Shown here: positions 6,452 through 12,969 of the stretch, piece by piece | How the letters are laid out: each line of letters starts with the position of its first letter | How positions within the stretch are numbered: position 1 is the stretch's first letter | From: Dehalococcoidia bacterium | Lineage (GTDB): Bacteria; Chloroflexota; Dehalococcoidia; SM23-28-2 | Length of the DNA stretch: 14,744 bases | Reading direction: 5' to 3' | Assembly: GCA_022866185.1 (NCBI GenBank) | Contig: JALHUG010000167.1 | Span: 1-14,744 of the forward strand | Translations under genes and position numbers: made by a program | Notes under the pieces: generated by a model | Database searches by the model: none | What the model was told of the DNA's origin: nothing | The model's input: only the letters and a program-made list of their open reading frames with translations

Positions 6452-9400
6452 TCAGCGGAAGCTGTAGGGTGGCGGCGCGGTAAGGGAGCGCGGCACCCGC
6501 AGCGCCGAAAAGTCCTGCGCGATCACATTCGTGGTTCCGTCCCGCCGTTGCAGTTCGCCGCTCACCAGCACAAAGGGCTCGGCCCGCACCAGGCTGCGGT
6601 AGCGTTCGTAGAGGTCCGGCTTTACCACCATGTTAGCCATCCCGAACTCGTCCTCCAGCAGCATGAAGACGAAGCCCTTAGCCGTCATCGGCTGCTGGCG
6701 GCAGACCACCAGCCCTGCCACCTCCACCTGCGTGCCATCGGGCAGGCGCTCAAGGCAAGCGGTGGAGACGATGCCTTCGTGGAGGTGAGGCCGTATGAGG
6801 CCCATCGGGTGGTAGTGCGGCGAGAGAGCCAGAATGCCGTAGTCCGCAGCCATGCGCTCCCAGTCGGTCATCTCGCGCAGAGCCACCATGTCCTGCTCGA
6901 CAGGCAGGGGCAGGGCAAGCTGGCCGTTGGACGGGCGATAGAGCAGCCCCAGCTGCCACAGGAGCTCTCGCCGGTTCAGACCGAACTGATCGAAGGCACC
7001 CACCGAGATCAGGTTCTCGATGGGCTCCCGCTTAAGCCTGACCCGCCGGACGAAATCCGACAGCGAACGGAAGGGCCCGTTCTGCCGTCGCTCTTCCTCG
7101 ACCGCCCTCGCCGCCTCCTGGCCGAGACCCTGCACATAGGCGAAGCCGATGCGCACCGCTCCCTCCTCCACCGTGCACCGGGCACCGCTGCGGCTAACAT
7201 CCGGCGACAGCACTTCGATGCCGTGGCGTTGGGCGTCCTTGGTGAGCACGTGCGGTGGGTAGAAGCCCATCGGCTGGGCGTTAAGCAGAGCGCAGTAGAA
7301 TTCGGCCGGATAGTACTTCTTGAGCCAGGCCGATTGATAGGCCAGCAGGGCGAAAGCAGCGGCATGGCTCTTGGGGAAGCCGAACTCGGCGAAGCCCAGG
7401 AGCTTGCCGAAGACGGTGCGAGCCGTCTTCTCGTCCACCCCGTTCTCCAGAGCGCCGATGCGGAACTGGCGCCACAAGCTCTCCATCGCCTCCCGCGAGC
7501 GCTTGCGGCTCATGGCCCGCCTGAGGGCCTCGGCCTGACCGGCGGTGAAGCCCGCGAGGGCCATTGCCACCTGGAGCACCTGCTCCTGGAAGAGAATGAC
7601 CCCCAGCGTCTCTTCGAGCACTGGCTCCAGGCTGGGGTGGTCGTAGGTCACCGGCTCGCGGCCCTGGCGGCGCTGGGCATAAGGGTGCACCGCTTTGCCC
7701 ACGATGGGCCCCGGCCGCACGATGGCCACCTCCACCGTTAGGTCCTCAATTGAACGAGGCTGGGTGCGGGGGAGCATCTGCATCTGGGCCCGACTCTCCA
7801 CCTGGAAGACTCCCACCGTGTCGCCGGCGCAGATCATGTCGTAGACGGCGGGGTCGGTGAAGTCGATGCGGCTCAGGTCGACGTAGCGCCCGTGGTGCTC
7901 GGCGATGAGCTCCACGCACTCCTCGACCAGCGATAGCATCCCCAGGGCCAGGAAGTCGATCTTGATGAAGCCGGCGTCGTCCACCGAGTCCTTGTCCCAC
8001 TGGCAGACCACCCGCCCGGGCATAGCCGCCGGCATCACCGGCACCAGCTCCAGCAGAGGGCGCGAGGAGATGATCATCCCGCCCACGTGCTGACTGACGT
8101 GGCGGGGGAAGCCGTCGATCTCTTTGGCCAGGGCCACCAGGTCGCGCCAGAGAGGGGCATCGAACTTGTCGCGGAACTCGGGCAGGCGGGCCATATCCTC
8201 GGCCAGCTCGCGGGCGGGGCCGCCCTCGCAGCGCTTGGCCAGCTTGTCCAGCTCGGCCTCGGACAGGCCCAGGGCCTTGCCGACATCACGGACAGCACTT
8301 CGGACCTTGTAGGTGGGGAAGGAGCAGACCAGGGCAGCGTGCTCCGGGCCGAACCTGTCGTAGACCCGCAGGATCAGCTCCTCCCGGATCTCCCGCGGGA
8401 AGTCCAGGTCGATGTCCGGCACCGAGGTCATCTCCTCGTTGAGGAAGCGGCCCAGAAAGAGCTTGTGCTGGAGGGGGTCGATGTGGGAAAGGCCGATGAG
8501 GTAGCAGATAAGGGAGCCCACCGAGGAGCCGCGACCTCGCCCCGGCGGCAGGCCCGCCCTTGCGCGAGCGGAGTCCTTGCCTCGCACCTCCTCCGCCACC
8601 TGGCGGCCCAGCTCCAGCAGGTCGCGATAGATAAGGAAGAAGCCGGAGAGGCCGTGCTTACGCACCAGGGCCAGCTCCTCCCGCAGACGGGCCTCCACCT
8701 CCGACGTGAGACGGCCATATCTCTCACGGGCGGCATCATAGCACAGCTTCTCCAGGTAGCTGTCGGCCGTCTCCCCTGCCGGTGCAGGGTACTCGGGGAA
8801 GCGGTAGTCCAGGTCGCGGGTCAGGTCGAACTGACAGCGCTCGGCGATGCGGACGCTCGTCTCCAGAGCCTCCGGCCACTCGGCGAACAGGCGGGCCATC
8901 TCCTGGAACGACCGCAGGTAGTACTCGGAGTTCTCCCGCCGCAGGCTGTGCGAGGCGTCCAGGGTGGTGCGGTTCCTGATGGCCACCAGCACGTCCTGGA
9001 GGCGGTGGCGCTCGCGGACGTGGTAGTGAACGTTGTTGGTGGCCATGTACTCCAGCCTCAGGCGCTTGGCCAGAGCGACCAGGGCCCGGATGCGGGCCGT
9101 ATCGCCGTAGACCAGGTTCTGCTGGAGCTCGATGAAGAAGCTGTCGCGGCCGAAGATGCGGATGTAGCGCCGTGCCGCCGTCTCGGCCTCCTTATAGCGA
9201 CCGGCGGCCACGAGCGAGGGCACCTCGCCCTTCTTGCAGCCGGAGAGAGCGATGAGGCCGCGGGCGTGCCGAGCCAGCACCGCCGGGTCCAGGGCGGGCC
9301 GCCCGCGAGGGCTGTTCATGTGGGCGTGCGAGAGGAGGCGACACAGGTTGGCATAGCCCTCCTGGGTCTCGCAGAGCAACGTCAGGTGATAGCCGTCGGC

Positions 9401-9610
9401 GAGGGTCACCTCAGCCCCGATGATCGGCCGCACCCCGAAGGCCGAGGCGGTCTGGGCGAACTCCATCGCCCCGTAGAGGCCGTCGTGGTCAGTGAGGGCC
9501 AGAGCCTCGTAGCCCAGCTCCTGCGCCCGCAGCACCAGCTCCTCCACGGAGGATGCGCCGTCCAGGAGCGACCAGTGGCTGTGGCAGTGGAGTTCGGCGT
9601 AGGGGGTCAT
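6452..9610 (-). CDS. dnaE2: Error-prone DNA polymerase III alpha subunit, DnaE2/ImuC
   Basis: A 1052-residue C-family DNA polymerase for damage-induced mutagenic translesion synthesis. The PHP domain opens with ELHCHSHWSLLDGAS (6-20) and LTDHDGLYG (39-47). The polymerase core has the GRGSSVGS loop (358-366), the catalytic pair in PDIDLDF (D401, D403) and the third aspartate in KIDFLALG (D552). GFPKSHAAAF (744-753) and LNAQPMGFY (776-784) are characteristic of DnaE2 rather than the replicative DnaE1, as is the short length. An OB-fold follows (about 955-1035: VEVAGLVVCRQQ, FVFMLLEDEFG), and the protein ends soon after, lacking the tau-binding extension of DnaE1. It partners with ImuB, encoded about 1 kb upstream but separated by vapBC on the opposite strand. 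No LexA box or convincing promoter lies directly before it, and no strong Shine-Dalgarno is visible. Confidence 0.96.
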   Translation of the reverse strand: MTPYAELHCHSHWSLLDGASSVEELVLRAQELGYEALALTDHDGLYGAMEFAQTASAFGVRPIIGAEVTLADGYHLTLLCETQEGYANLCRLLSHAHMNSPRGRPALDPAVLARHARGLIALSGCKKGEVPSLVAAGRYKEAETAARRYIRIFGRDSFFIELQQNLVYGDTARIRALVALAKRLRLEYMATNNVHYHVRERHRLQDVLVAIRNRTTLDASHSLRRENSEYYLRSFQEMARLFAEWPEALETSVRIAERCQFDLTRDLDYRFPEYPAPAGETADSYLEKLCYDAARERYGRLTSEVEARLREELALVRKHGLSGFFLIYRDLLELGRQVAEEVRGKDSARARAGLPPGRGRGSSVGSLICYLIGLSHIDPLQHKLFLGRFLNEEMTSVPDIDLDFPREIREELILRVYDRFGPEHAALVCSFPTYKVRSAVRDVGKALGLSEAELDKLAKRCEGGPARELAEDMARLPEFRDKFDAPLWRDLVALAKEIDGFPRHVSQHVGGMIISSRPLLELVPVMPAAMPGRVVCQWDKDSVDDAGFIKIDFLALGMLSLVEECVELIAEHHGRYVDLSRIDFTDPAVYDMICAGDTVGVFQVESRAQMQMLPRTQPRSIEDLTVEVAIVRPGPIVGKAVHPYAQRRQGREPVTYDHPSLEPVLEETLGVILFQEQVLQVAMALAGFTAGQAEALRRAMSRKRSREAMESLWRQFRIGALENGVDEKTARTVFGKLLGFAEFGFPKSHAAAFALLAYQSAWLKKYYPAEFYCALLNAQPMGFYPPHVLTKDAQRHGIEVLSPDVSRSGARCTVEEGAVRIGFAYVQGLGQEAARAVEEERRQNGPFRSLSDFVRRVRLKREPIENLISVGAFDQFGLNRRELLWQLGLLYRPSNGQLALPLPVEQDMVALREMTDWERMAADYGILALSPHYHPMGLIRPHLHEGIVSTACLERLPDGTQVEVAGLVVCRQQPMTAKGFVFMLLEDEFGMANMVVKPDLYERYRSLVRAEPFVLVSGELQRRDGTTNVIAQDFSALRVPRSLTAPPPYSFR

Positions 9611-9612
9611 GC

Positions 9613-9641
9613 TTTACAGACCAAGGACATTGGTATATACT
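9613..9641 (+). promoter_or_regulatory. Promoter of the vapBC operon
   Basis: -35 TTTACA (9613-9618), 17-bp spacer, -10 TATACT (9636-9641). Five of six bases match consensus in each box. Transcription would start near 9648, about 27 nt before the antitoxin ATG. It starts 3 bp outside the dnaE2 start codon, so the two genes diverge from one short region. Confidence 0.7.
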
Positions 9642-9661
9642 ATGGCTGATTTGGTATTACC
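9620..9661. promoter_or_regulatory. Operator-like repeats at the vapBC promoter
   Basis: ACCAA-N5-TTGGT (9620-9634) lies between the -35 and -10. TTGGTAT occurs at 9630-9636 and again at 9651-9657, exactly 21 bp apart (two helical turns). GGTA-T-TACC (9653-9661) is a near-perfect palindrome. AbrB-type antitoxins usually bind such repeats to repress their own operon, so this is a likely autoregulatory site. Confidence 0.5.
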
Positions 9662-9674
9662 GAAGAGGTGTGGC

Positions 9675-9941
9675 ATGGCTACTGCAACGGTGTCTGGCAA
9701 GGGATGGGTGGTCATCCCCCAGGAGATTCGCAAGCGGTACGGCCTGAAAAAGGGTGACAAGGTGCACATCGTCGACTACGGGGGCGTGGTCGCTCTCGTT
9801 CCCGCTTCCAGGGACCCGATCGCCGAAGGGCACGGGATGCTCAAAGGCGGCCCCTCGCTGACCAAGGGTCTGCTGGAGGATCGACGCTGGGAACTAGAAC
9901 AAGAAGAGCGCGACCTGCCGCCGCCTGAGCCGGAGCCGTGA
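9675..9941 (+). CDS. vapB: AbrB/SpoVT-type antitoxin (VapB-like)
   Basis: An 88-residue antitoxin. The N-terminal half, MATATVSGKGWVVIPQEIRKRYGLKKGDKV, is a textbook AbrB/MazE swapped-hairpin DNA-binding domain; the V-P-x-E-I-R-K-R-Y-G-L-K-K-G-D pattern is diagnostic. The C-terminal tail (GMLKGG, then LLEDRRWELEQEE and prolines) is the charged, flexible part expected to wrap the toxin. The ATG at 9675 is chosen because AAGAGGTG lies just upstream and the domain begins there; an earlier in-frame start at 9609 would precede the promoter -10. Its stop overlaps the toxin start as GTGA, giving coupled translation. It probably neutralises the PIN toxin and represses its own promoter. Confidence 0.9.
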   Translation: MATATVSGKGWVVIPQEIRKRYGLKKGDKVHIVDYGGVVALVPASRDPIAEGHGMLKGGPSLTKGLLEDRRWELEQEERDLPPPEPEP

Positions 9942-10366
9942 GCGAAAAGGCACCCCTTTCCGTTCTCGATAGCTTTGCGCTCCTGGCGTTCTTCCAGGCT
10001 GAGCCCGGCGGCTTGAAGGCGCGGGAGTTGCTTGAGCGCGCGCAACGCGGCGAGGTCGGCCTGGCCATTACGACCGTCAATCTCGGTGAAGTGGCCTACC
10101 GGACGGAGCGTGTGTTCGGCCTGGAGCGAGCCCAGGAGGTGCTGGCGAAAATCGAGGAATACGCGCCTGCCGTGTTCGATGTAAACCGGGAACTGGCCCT
10201 CGCTGCAGCCCATCTGAAGGCGCGATATCGCATGTCTTATGCCGATTGCCTGGCCACTGCCCTGGCCCAGCGCCTGGGCGGAGCCGTTGTTACCGGCGAC
10301 CCCGACTTCCGCCAAGTCGAACACCTGGTGGCGATCCAGTGGCTTCGGTCGGGAGACACTCAGTAA
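9938..10366 (+). CDS. vapC: PIN-domain ribonuclease toxin (VapC-like)
   Basis: A 142-residue PIN nuclease. The acidic metal-binding residues are all present: D11 in SVLDSFALLAFF, E51 in NLGEVAY, D103 in MSYADCLA and D121/D123 in VTGDPDF. VapC toxins cleave tRNA or rRNA and halt translation until re-bound by antitoxin; the RNA target here is unknown. Translation starts at GTG within GTGA, sharing four bases with the antitoxin stop, so antitoxin is made first. The gene ends at 10366, overlapping by 7 bp the stop region of the convergent DUF6504 gene on minus. It is complete and apparently intact. Confidence 0.92.
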   Translation: MSEKAPLSVLDSFALLAFFQAEPGGLKARELLERAQRGEVGLAITTVNLGEVAYRTERVFGLERAQEVLAKIEEYAPAVFDVNRELALAAAHLKARYRMSYADCLATALAQRLGGAVVTGDPDFRQVEHLVAIQWLRSGDTQ

Positions 10367-10599
10367 GCCTGCCTCGCCCATCGTAGTCCTATCAGATCCT
10401 GATACACCGTCACCACCTGCCCGTCCTCCAGCAGCAGCAAGTAGTACAGACGGGAGACGGGCCGCTCCCGCCACCACTCGTCGTCGATGCGCCAGCGGTC
10501 CTGCACCGCGGCCACCGTCAGGCGCTCGCGCTCCAGCACTACGGCCTGCGGCTCGCCCGACTCGCCGGCCTCCACGCGGATGGGCCGCGGCTGGTTCAG
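10360..10599 (-). CDS. Small DUF6504-like protein of the mutasome locus
   Basis: About 79 residues in a frame -1 to imuB. The content PRPIRV, then VQDRWRIDDEWWRERPVSRLYY and VVTVYQDL, resembles DUF6504 proteins, which are commonly encoded just after ImuB/polymerase Y genes; their biochemical role is unknown. No ATG with a ribosome-binding site exists. Options are a CTG at 10599 that overlaps the imuB TGA as CTGA, a GTG at 10575 that would cut off the conserved PRPIRV segment, or a -1 slip on the C-CCC run before the imuB stop, giving an ImuB-DUF6504 fusion. I list the longest reading. The gene converges on vapC, overlapping it by 7 bp. Confidence 0.7.
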   Translation of the reverse strand: MNQPRPIRVEAGESGEPQAVVLERERLTVAAVQDRWRIDDEWWRERPVSRLYYLLLLEDGQVVTVYQDLIGLRWARQAY

Positions 10600-11816
10600 G
10601 GGTCGTAGTCGATGAGCGCGTGTCGCCGCTCGGGTATGCGCGACCATGGCTCCATTTCCACCACTTGCTGCACCGGCGACCGCCCGTAGCGGGCCTTGAG
10701 CTGGCGAACGCTCTCTGCCACCTGGCGGCGCTGGCGGCCATTGCCAGAGAAGAACCCCTGCTGCTTGCCCGTCTCTCCTGCAAAGCCAGAAAGCTCGATG
10801 CTCAGCTCCTCGATGGGTGCCGTCAGGGGCGCCGCCTCGATGGCCGACTTCAGCACGCAAAGCATCTGCTCCCGGTCGGCGGTGGCCTCGCGGAAGACGA
10901 TGGCCCTCTCCCAGCAGCGGCCGTCACTGAGGAGGGCTCGTAGCGTCATGCGGCGGGCGGCCCGCCCATTCATGACCGGCTGTCCCAGCAGGCGGGTGAT
11001 CAGCCCTCGACCGGCAGTTACGAGCGCCTCGCGGCTGATCAGCGGCGCGTAGAAGGCCAGATGCTCCCGTATCGACTCCTCCCGTCGCAGCGGGCGCAGG
11101 GGCTCCCTATCGATGCCCTGGGCCAGCTCCCAGATGCGCCTTCCCTCGATACCGAACTGGGCCTGAACTGCTCCGAGAGGCAGCGATGCCACGTCTCCCA
11201 TCGTCCGCAGGCCGAACAGCGCCAGGTGGCGCAGGGTATCGCGAGAGCAGGGCAGAAGAGCCACGTCGATGGGCGCGAGGAAGGCTGCCTCGCCGCCGGG
11301 CGGCACGGCTTTCGCCAGGCCGGGGCGCGTGGTCTGGGCGGCCACGCGCGCCGTGAACTTCCCGCCGGCGATGCCCACCGCAGCCATGGAGCCGAAGCGC
11401 CGGTGCAGGCCGGCGATAAGCCCATCGGCTAAGGGCTCCGGCTCCAGCGAAAGGCCGTCGAGCGAGAGAAAGGCGATGCCCAGGCCCCGCCCTGAGCCTG
11501 CCTGCCCTGAGCGAAGTCGAAGGGTCGAAGGGTCGCCCGCCTCCACCGCTGGGCTGTAGCCCTCCAGGAAGTCCAGCACCTGGTCGAACCGCTGCTGGTA
11601 GTGGGGAAGGTCCGGCGGCAGCACCACGGCCTGGTGGCAGAGGCCGATGGCCTCGGACATGCGCATGCCAGGCTTTGCGCCCGAGGCCTCCGCGCCCAGG
11701 GAGCAGTCGAAGACGGCGGCGTCGCCGATGAGGATCAGGCGAGTGGCCACGTCGTTGCGGCGCTGCCGCTCGACCTCAATGGCGAAGCGTGGGATGTTCA
11801 GGCAAGCGATACGCAT
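10596..11816 (-). CDS. imuB: ImuB, Y-family DNA polymerase-like mutasome protein
   Basis: A 406-residue Y-family homologue that acts as an adaptor between the sliding clamp and DnaE2. It begins MRIACLNIPRFAIEVERQ; N7 stands where active polymerases have the first catalytic aspartate, and LSLDGLSLE (116-124) has G instead of the second catalytic acid, so it is probably inactive as a polymerase, as is typical of ImuB. QQGFF (352-356) resembles a beta-clamp-binding motif. The C-terminal pattern RIPERRHALIDYDP is usual for the family. The ATG at 11816 is used because the promoter predicts transcription from about 11851; an in-frame TTG at 11843 is possible but would leave almost no leader. An interspersed repeat adds about 15 extra residues (96-110) ahead of the LSLDG motif without breaking the frame. 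No imuA is seen nearby. Confidence 0.93.
   Translation of the reverse strand: MRIACLNIPRFAIEVERQRRNDVATRLILIGDAAVFDCSLGAEASGAKPGMRMSEAIGLCHQAVVLPPDLPHYQQRFDQVLDFLEGYSPAVEAGDPSTLRLRSGQAGSGRGLGIAFLSLDGLSLEPEPLADGLIAGLHRRFGSMAAVGIAGGKFTARVAAQTTRPGLAKAVPPGGEAAFLAPIDVALLPCSRDTLRHLALFGLRTMGDVASLPLGAVQAQFGIEGRRIWELAQGIDREPLRPLRREESIREHLAFYAPLISREALVTAGRGLITRLLGQPVMNGRAARRMTLRALLSDGRCWERAIVFREATADREQMLCVLKSAIEAAPLTAPIEELSIELSGFAGETGKQQGFFSGNGRQRRQVAESVRQLKARYGRSPVQQVVEMEPWSRIPERRHALIDYDP
11489..11534. repeat. Interspersed REP-like repeat inserted in frame in imuB
   Basis: The segment reads CCTGAGCCTGCCTGCCCTGA, then GCGAAGTCGAAGGGTCGAAGGG. From memory, the CCTGAGCGAAGTCGAAGG core (and its CTTGTC variant) is a palindromic element dispersed in many bacterial genomes. 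In imuB it translates as STLRLRSGQAG, between the VEAG and GIAFLSLDG segments that are normally adjacent. A short GTCGAAGG tandem lies at its right end. Confidence 0.6.
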
Positions 11817-11857
11817 GGGCTGACGTCGATGCAAGATACCCAATGAAAGCCTAACTT

Positions 11858-11887
11858 ATGGTAAAGGGAACATACGTTCTATGTCAA
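11858..11887 (-). promoter_or_regulatory. SOS-regulated promoter of imuB
   Basis: On minus: a perfect -35 TTGACA (11882-11887), an 18-bp spacer and -10 TACCAT (11858-11863; four of six). Predicted start is near 11851, about 35 nt before the ATG at 11816. A LexA box fills the spacer. Confidence 0.7.
11868..11879. promoter_or_regulatory. LexA operator (SOS box, GAAC-N4-GTTC type)
   Basis: GAACATACGTTC matches the Gram-positive/Chloroflexota-type SOS box (CGAAC-RNRY-GTTYG core) with both GAAC/GTTC arms intact. It lies between the -35 and -10 of imuB, where LexA binding would block RNA polymerase. No second box is visible before dnaE2. Confidence 0.8.
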
Positions 11888-11930
11888 GGGCAAAAATACA
11901 CAACCACTGAGCTCCTCCGTCTTGGATGAA

Positions 11931-11965
11931 GGCAAGGGAGCGGCTAAGCCTGCCGCTCCCCTGCC
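11931..11965 (-). terminator. Strong hairpin, probable end of the three-gene minus-strand operon
   Basis: Arms GGCAAGGGAGCGGC (11931-11944) and GCCGCTCCCCTGCC (11952-11965) around a 7-nt loop. Read on minus, all 14 pairs form, one of them G-U. It lies about 60 bp past the last gene of the operon at 12029 and before the imuB promoter. There is no proper T-tract on either side, so it may be a weak or Rho-aided terminator, or a 3' end protector. Confidence 0.5.
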
Positions 11966-12028
11966 TTCTGGGCCGTATGATCGGCGGCCGGGGATGACCG
12001 CCTGGAGTCGGGCCATGGGCTAGGGACG

Positions 12029-12307
12029 CTATCGCTGTCGCCCGGGTTGCGTCCTGGTTGCCAATGCTGGTAATCGGCGAACAGGCTGGAGCGAAGCGAC
12101 CGGTCGAGTCCGGGAACCGGGAGAGGTGCTGCCGTCCGCCCGCAGGTAGGCAAGCCTGCGTCTACAAGCGAGCCAGCTGCGCCGCATAAGGTCGGCGACC
12201 GCCCTCGGCGGCAGGTGCGCTATGGCAAGCAGGCTCTCCTCCTCTTCCTCTGTCCAGGGCGCGCCTCGGCGGTCGCGGCGTCTACTTCGGTGCCGGGCTG
12301 GTATCAT
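12029..12307 (-). CDS. Small SANT/Myb-like helix-turn-helix protein
   Basis: A 92-residue basic protein, function not recognised. Residues 16-58 (APWTEEEEESLLAIAHLPPR, then MRRSWLACRRRLAYLR) look like a SANT/Myb-type three-helix DNA-binding fold: a tryptophan followed by an acidic helix, then a helix with regularly spaced W and R. The remaining 34 residues are low in hydrophobics and look disordered. A GGGAGG Shine-Dalgarno five bases before the ATG supports it as a real gene. It is the last gene of a three-gene operon and resembles the middle domain of its upstream neighbour, so it may be a partial paralogue. The C-terminal tail is less convincing than the N-terminal half, and a frameshift near its end cannot be excluded. 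Confidence 0.6.
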   Translation of the reverse strand: MIPARHRSRRRDRRGAPWTEEEEESLLAIAHLPPRAVADLMRRSWLACRRRLAYLRADGSTSPGSRTRPVASLQPVRRLPALATRTQPGRQR

Positions 12308-12348
12308 CTGTGCCTCCCTGTCACTACTACGCTTTCACGAAGCCTTAC

Positions 12349-12954
12349 TCACGCCGCCTGAGCGCGTCGACTGCCTGCCACCGCGCGCTGCAGGTACGGC
12401 GCAATCAGGTCCATGAACCACAGGCTGTCCACCTTCCGCAGGTCGATGTCGTAGGGATGCTCCGCGAGTAGCTCCACCACCGCCTCGTCGGTGATGAGCC
12501 AGCTGTCTCCGCCCTGCTGGACGGTGCGCTCGGTGTGGCGATGCGAGGCGCGGAGCTTGCCGGATCGGATGCGGGCCAGCACCCAGTGGGGGTCGACGTC
12601 CAGCGCCTCGGCCAGCGAGGAGGCTGTGTAGCCCTCGTCGTACTTGCGCAGTCCGAGCCGCTTGGCCTTGAGCTTGACCGCCGTCGGCGAGCGGCCCAGC
12701 TTGCGGGCCAGCGTCTTCGCCGAAACGTGGTGGAAGTTCGCCTCAAGGTAGGCCTCCCCCTGAGCCGACCAGGGCCTGTCCTTGGGCCGGCTCAGGCCCA
12801 GAGCGGCGGCCCGGCGGTTGACGGCCCACCGGGGCACCTTGAGCCGGTCGGCGATCTCCTGCGACCGGCCTCTGACCGTGGGGTCGTATCCGCCTGAGGC
12901 GGACCTCAGGGTGGCGTCAGTGATGTCGTTCCAGAACCACTTCTTCTGTGGCAT
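12349..12954 (-). CDS. Multi-helix-turn-helix (SANT/Myb-like) protein of unknown function
   Basis: A 201-residue protein made mostly of helix-turn-helix units. The first is at about 8-54 (IADRLKVPRWAVNRRAAALG). The second, at about 61-104, opens PWSAQGEAYLEANF and continues LARKLGRSPTAVKLKAKRLG. A third, MerR/excisionase-like unit (about 109-165) reads SSLAEALDVDPHWVLARIRSG and then WLITDEAVVELL. Such proteins bind DNA in plasmids, phages and mobile regions, but the target here is unknown. GGGAGG lies ten bases before the ATG and overlaps the stop region of the upstream 195-aa gene (TGAGGGAGG), so the two are coupled. No catalytic motif is visible. It could be a transcriptional regulator or a DNA-binding part of a mobile element. 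Confidence 0.75.
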   Translation of the reverse strand: MPQKKWFWNDITDATLRSASGGYDPTVRGRSQEIADRLKVPRWAVNRRAAALGLSRPKDRPWSAQGEAYLEANFHHVSAKTLARKLGRSPTAVKLKAKRLGLRKYDEGYTASSLAEALDVDPHWVLARIRSGKLRASHRHTERTVQQGGDSWLITDEAVVELLAEHPYDIDLRKVDSLWFMDLIAPYLQRAVAGSRRAQAA

Positions 12955-12969
12955 CGTGGCGTTCCTCCC

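Noticed and set aside
6446..7741. Plus-strand open frame of 431 codons opposite dnaE2
   Set aside because: Shadow of a GC-rich gene: it runs antisense to well-conserved polymerase sequence and reads as low-complexity H/R/L/A-rich sequence with no family pattern.
8087..9649. Plus-strand open frame of 520 codons opposite the dnaE2 N-terminus
   Set aside because: Same reason; the minus frame has an intact PHP domain and catalytic motifs, and this frame has none.
9776..10783. Minus-strand open frame of 335 codons under vapBC and the imuB end
   Set aside because: Antisense to the AbrB/PIN pair, whose motifs are complete; Ser/Arg-rich composition without domains.
11944..12153. Minus-strand 69-codon frame downstream of the small SANT gene
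   Set aside because: No ribosome-binding site and no domain; overlaps a better-supported gene and the hairpin.
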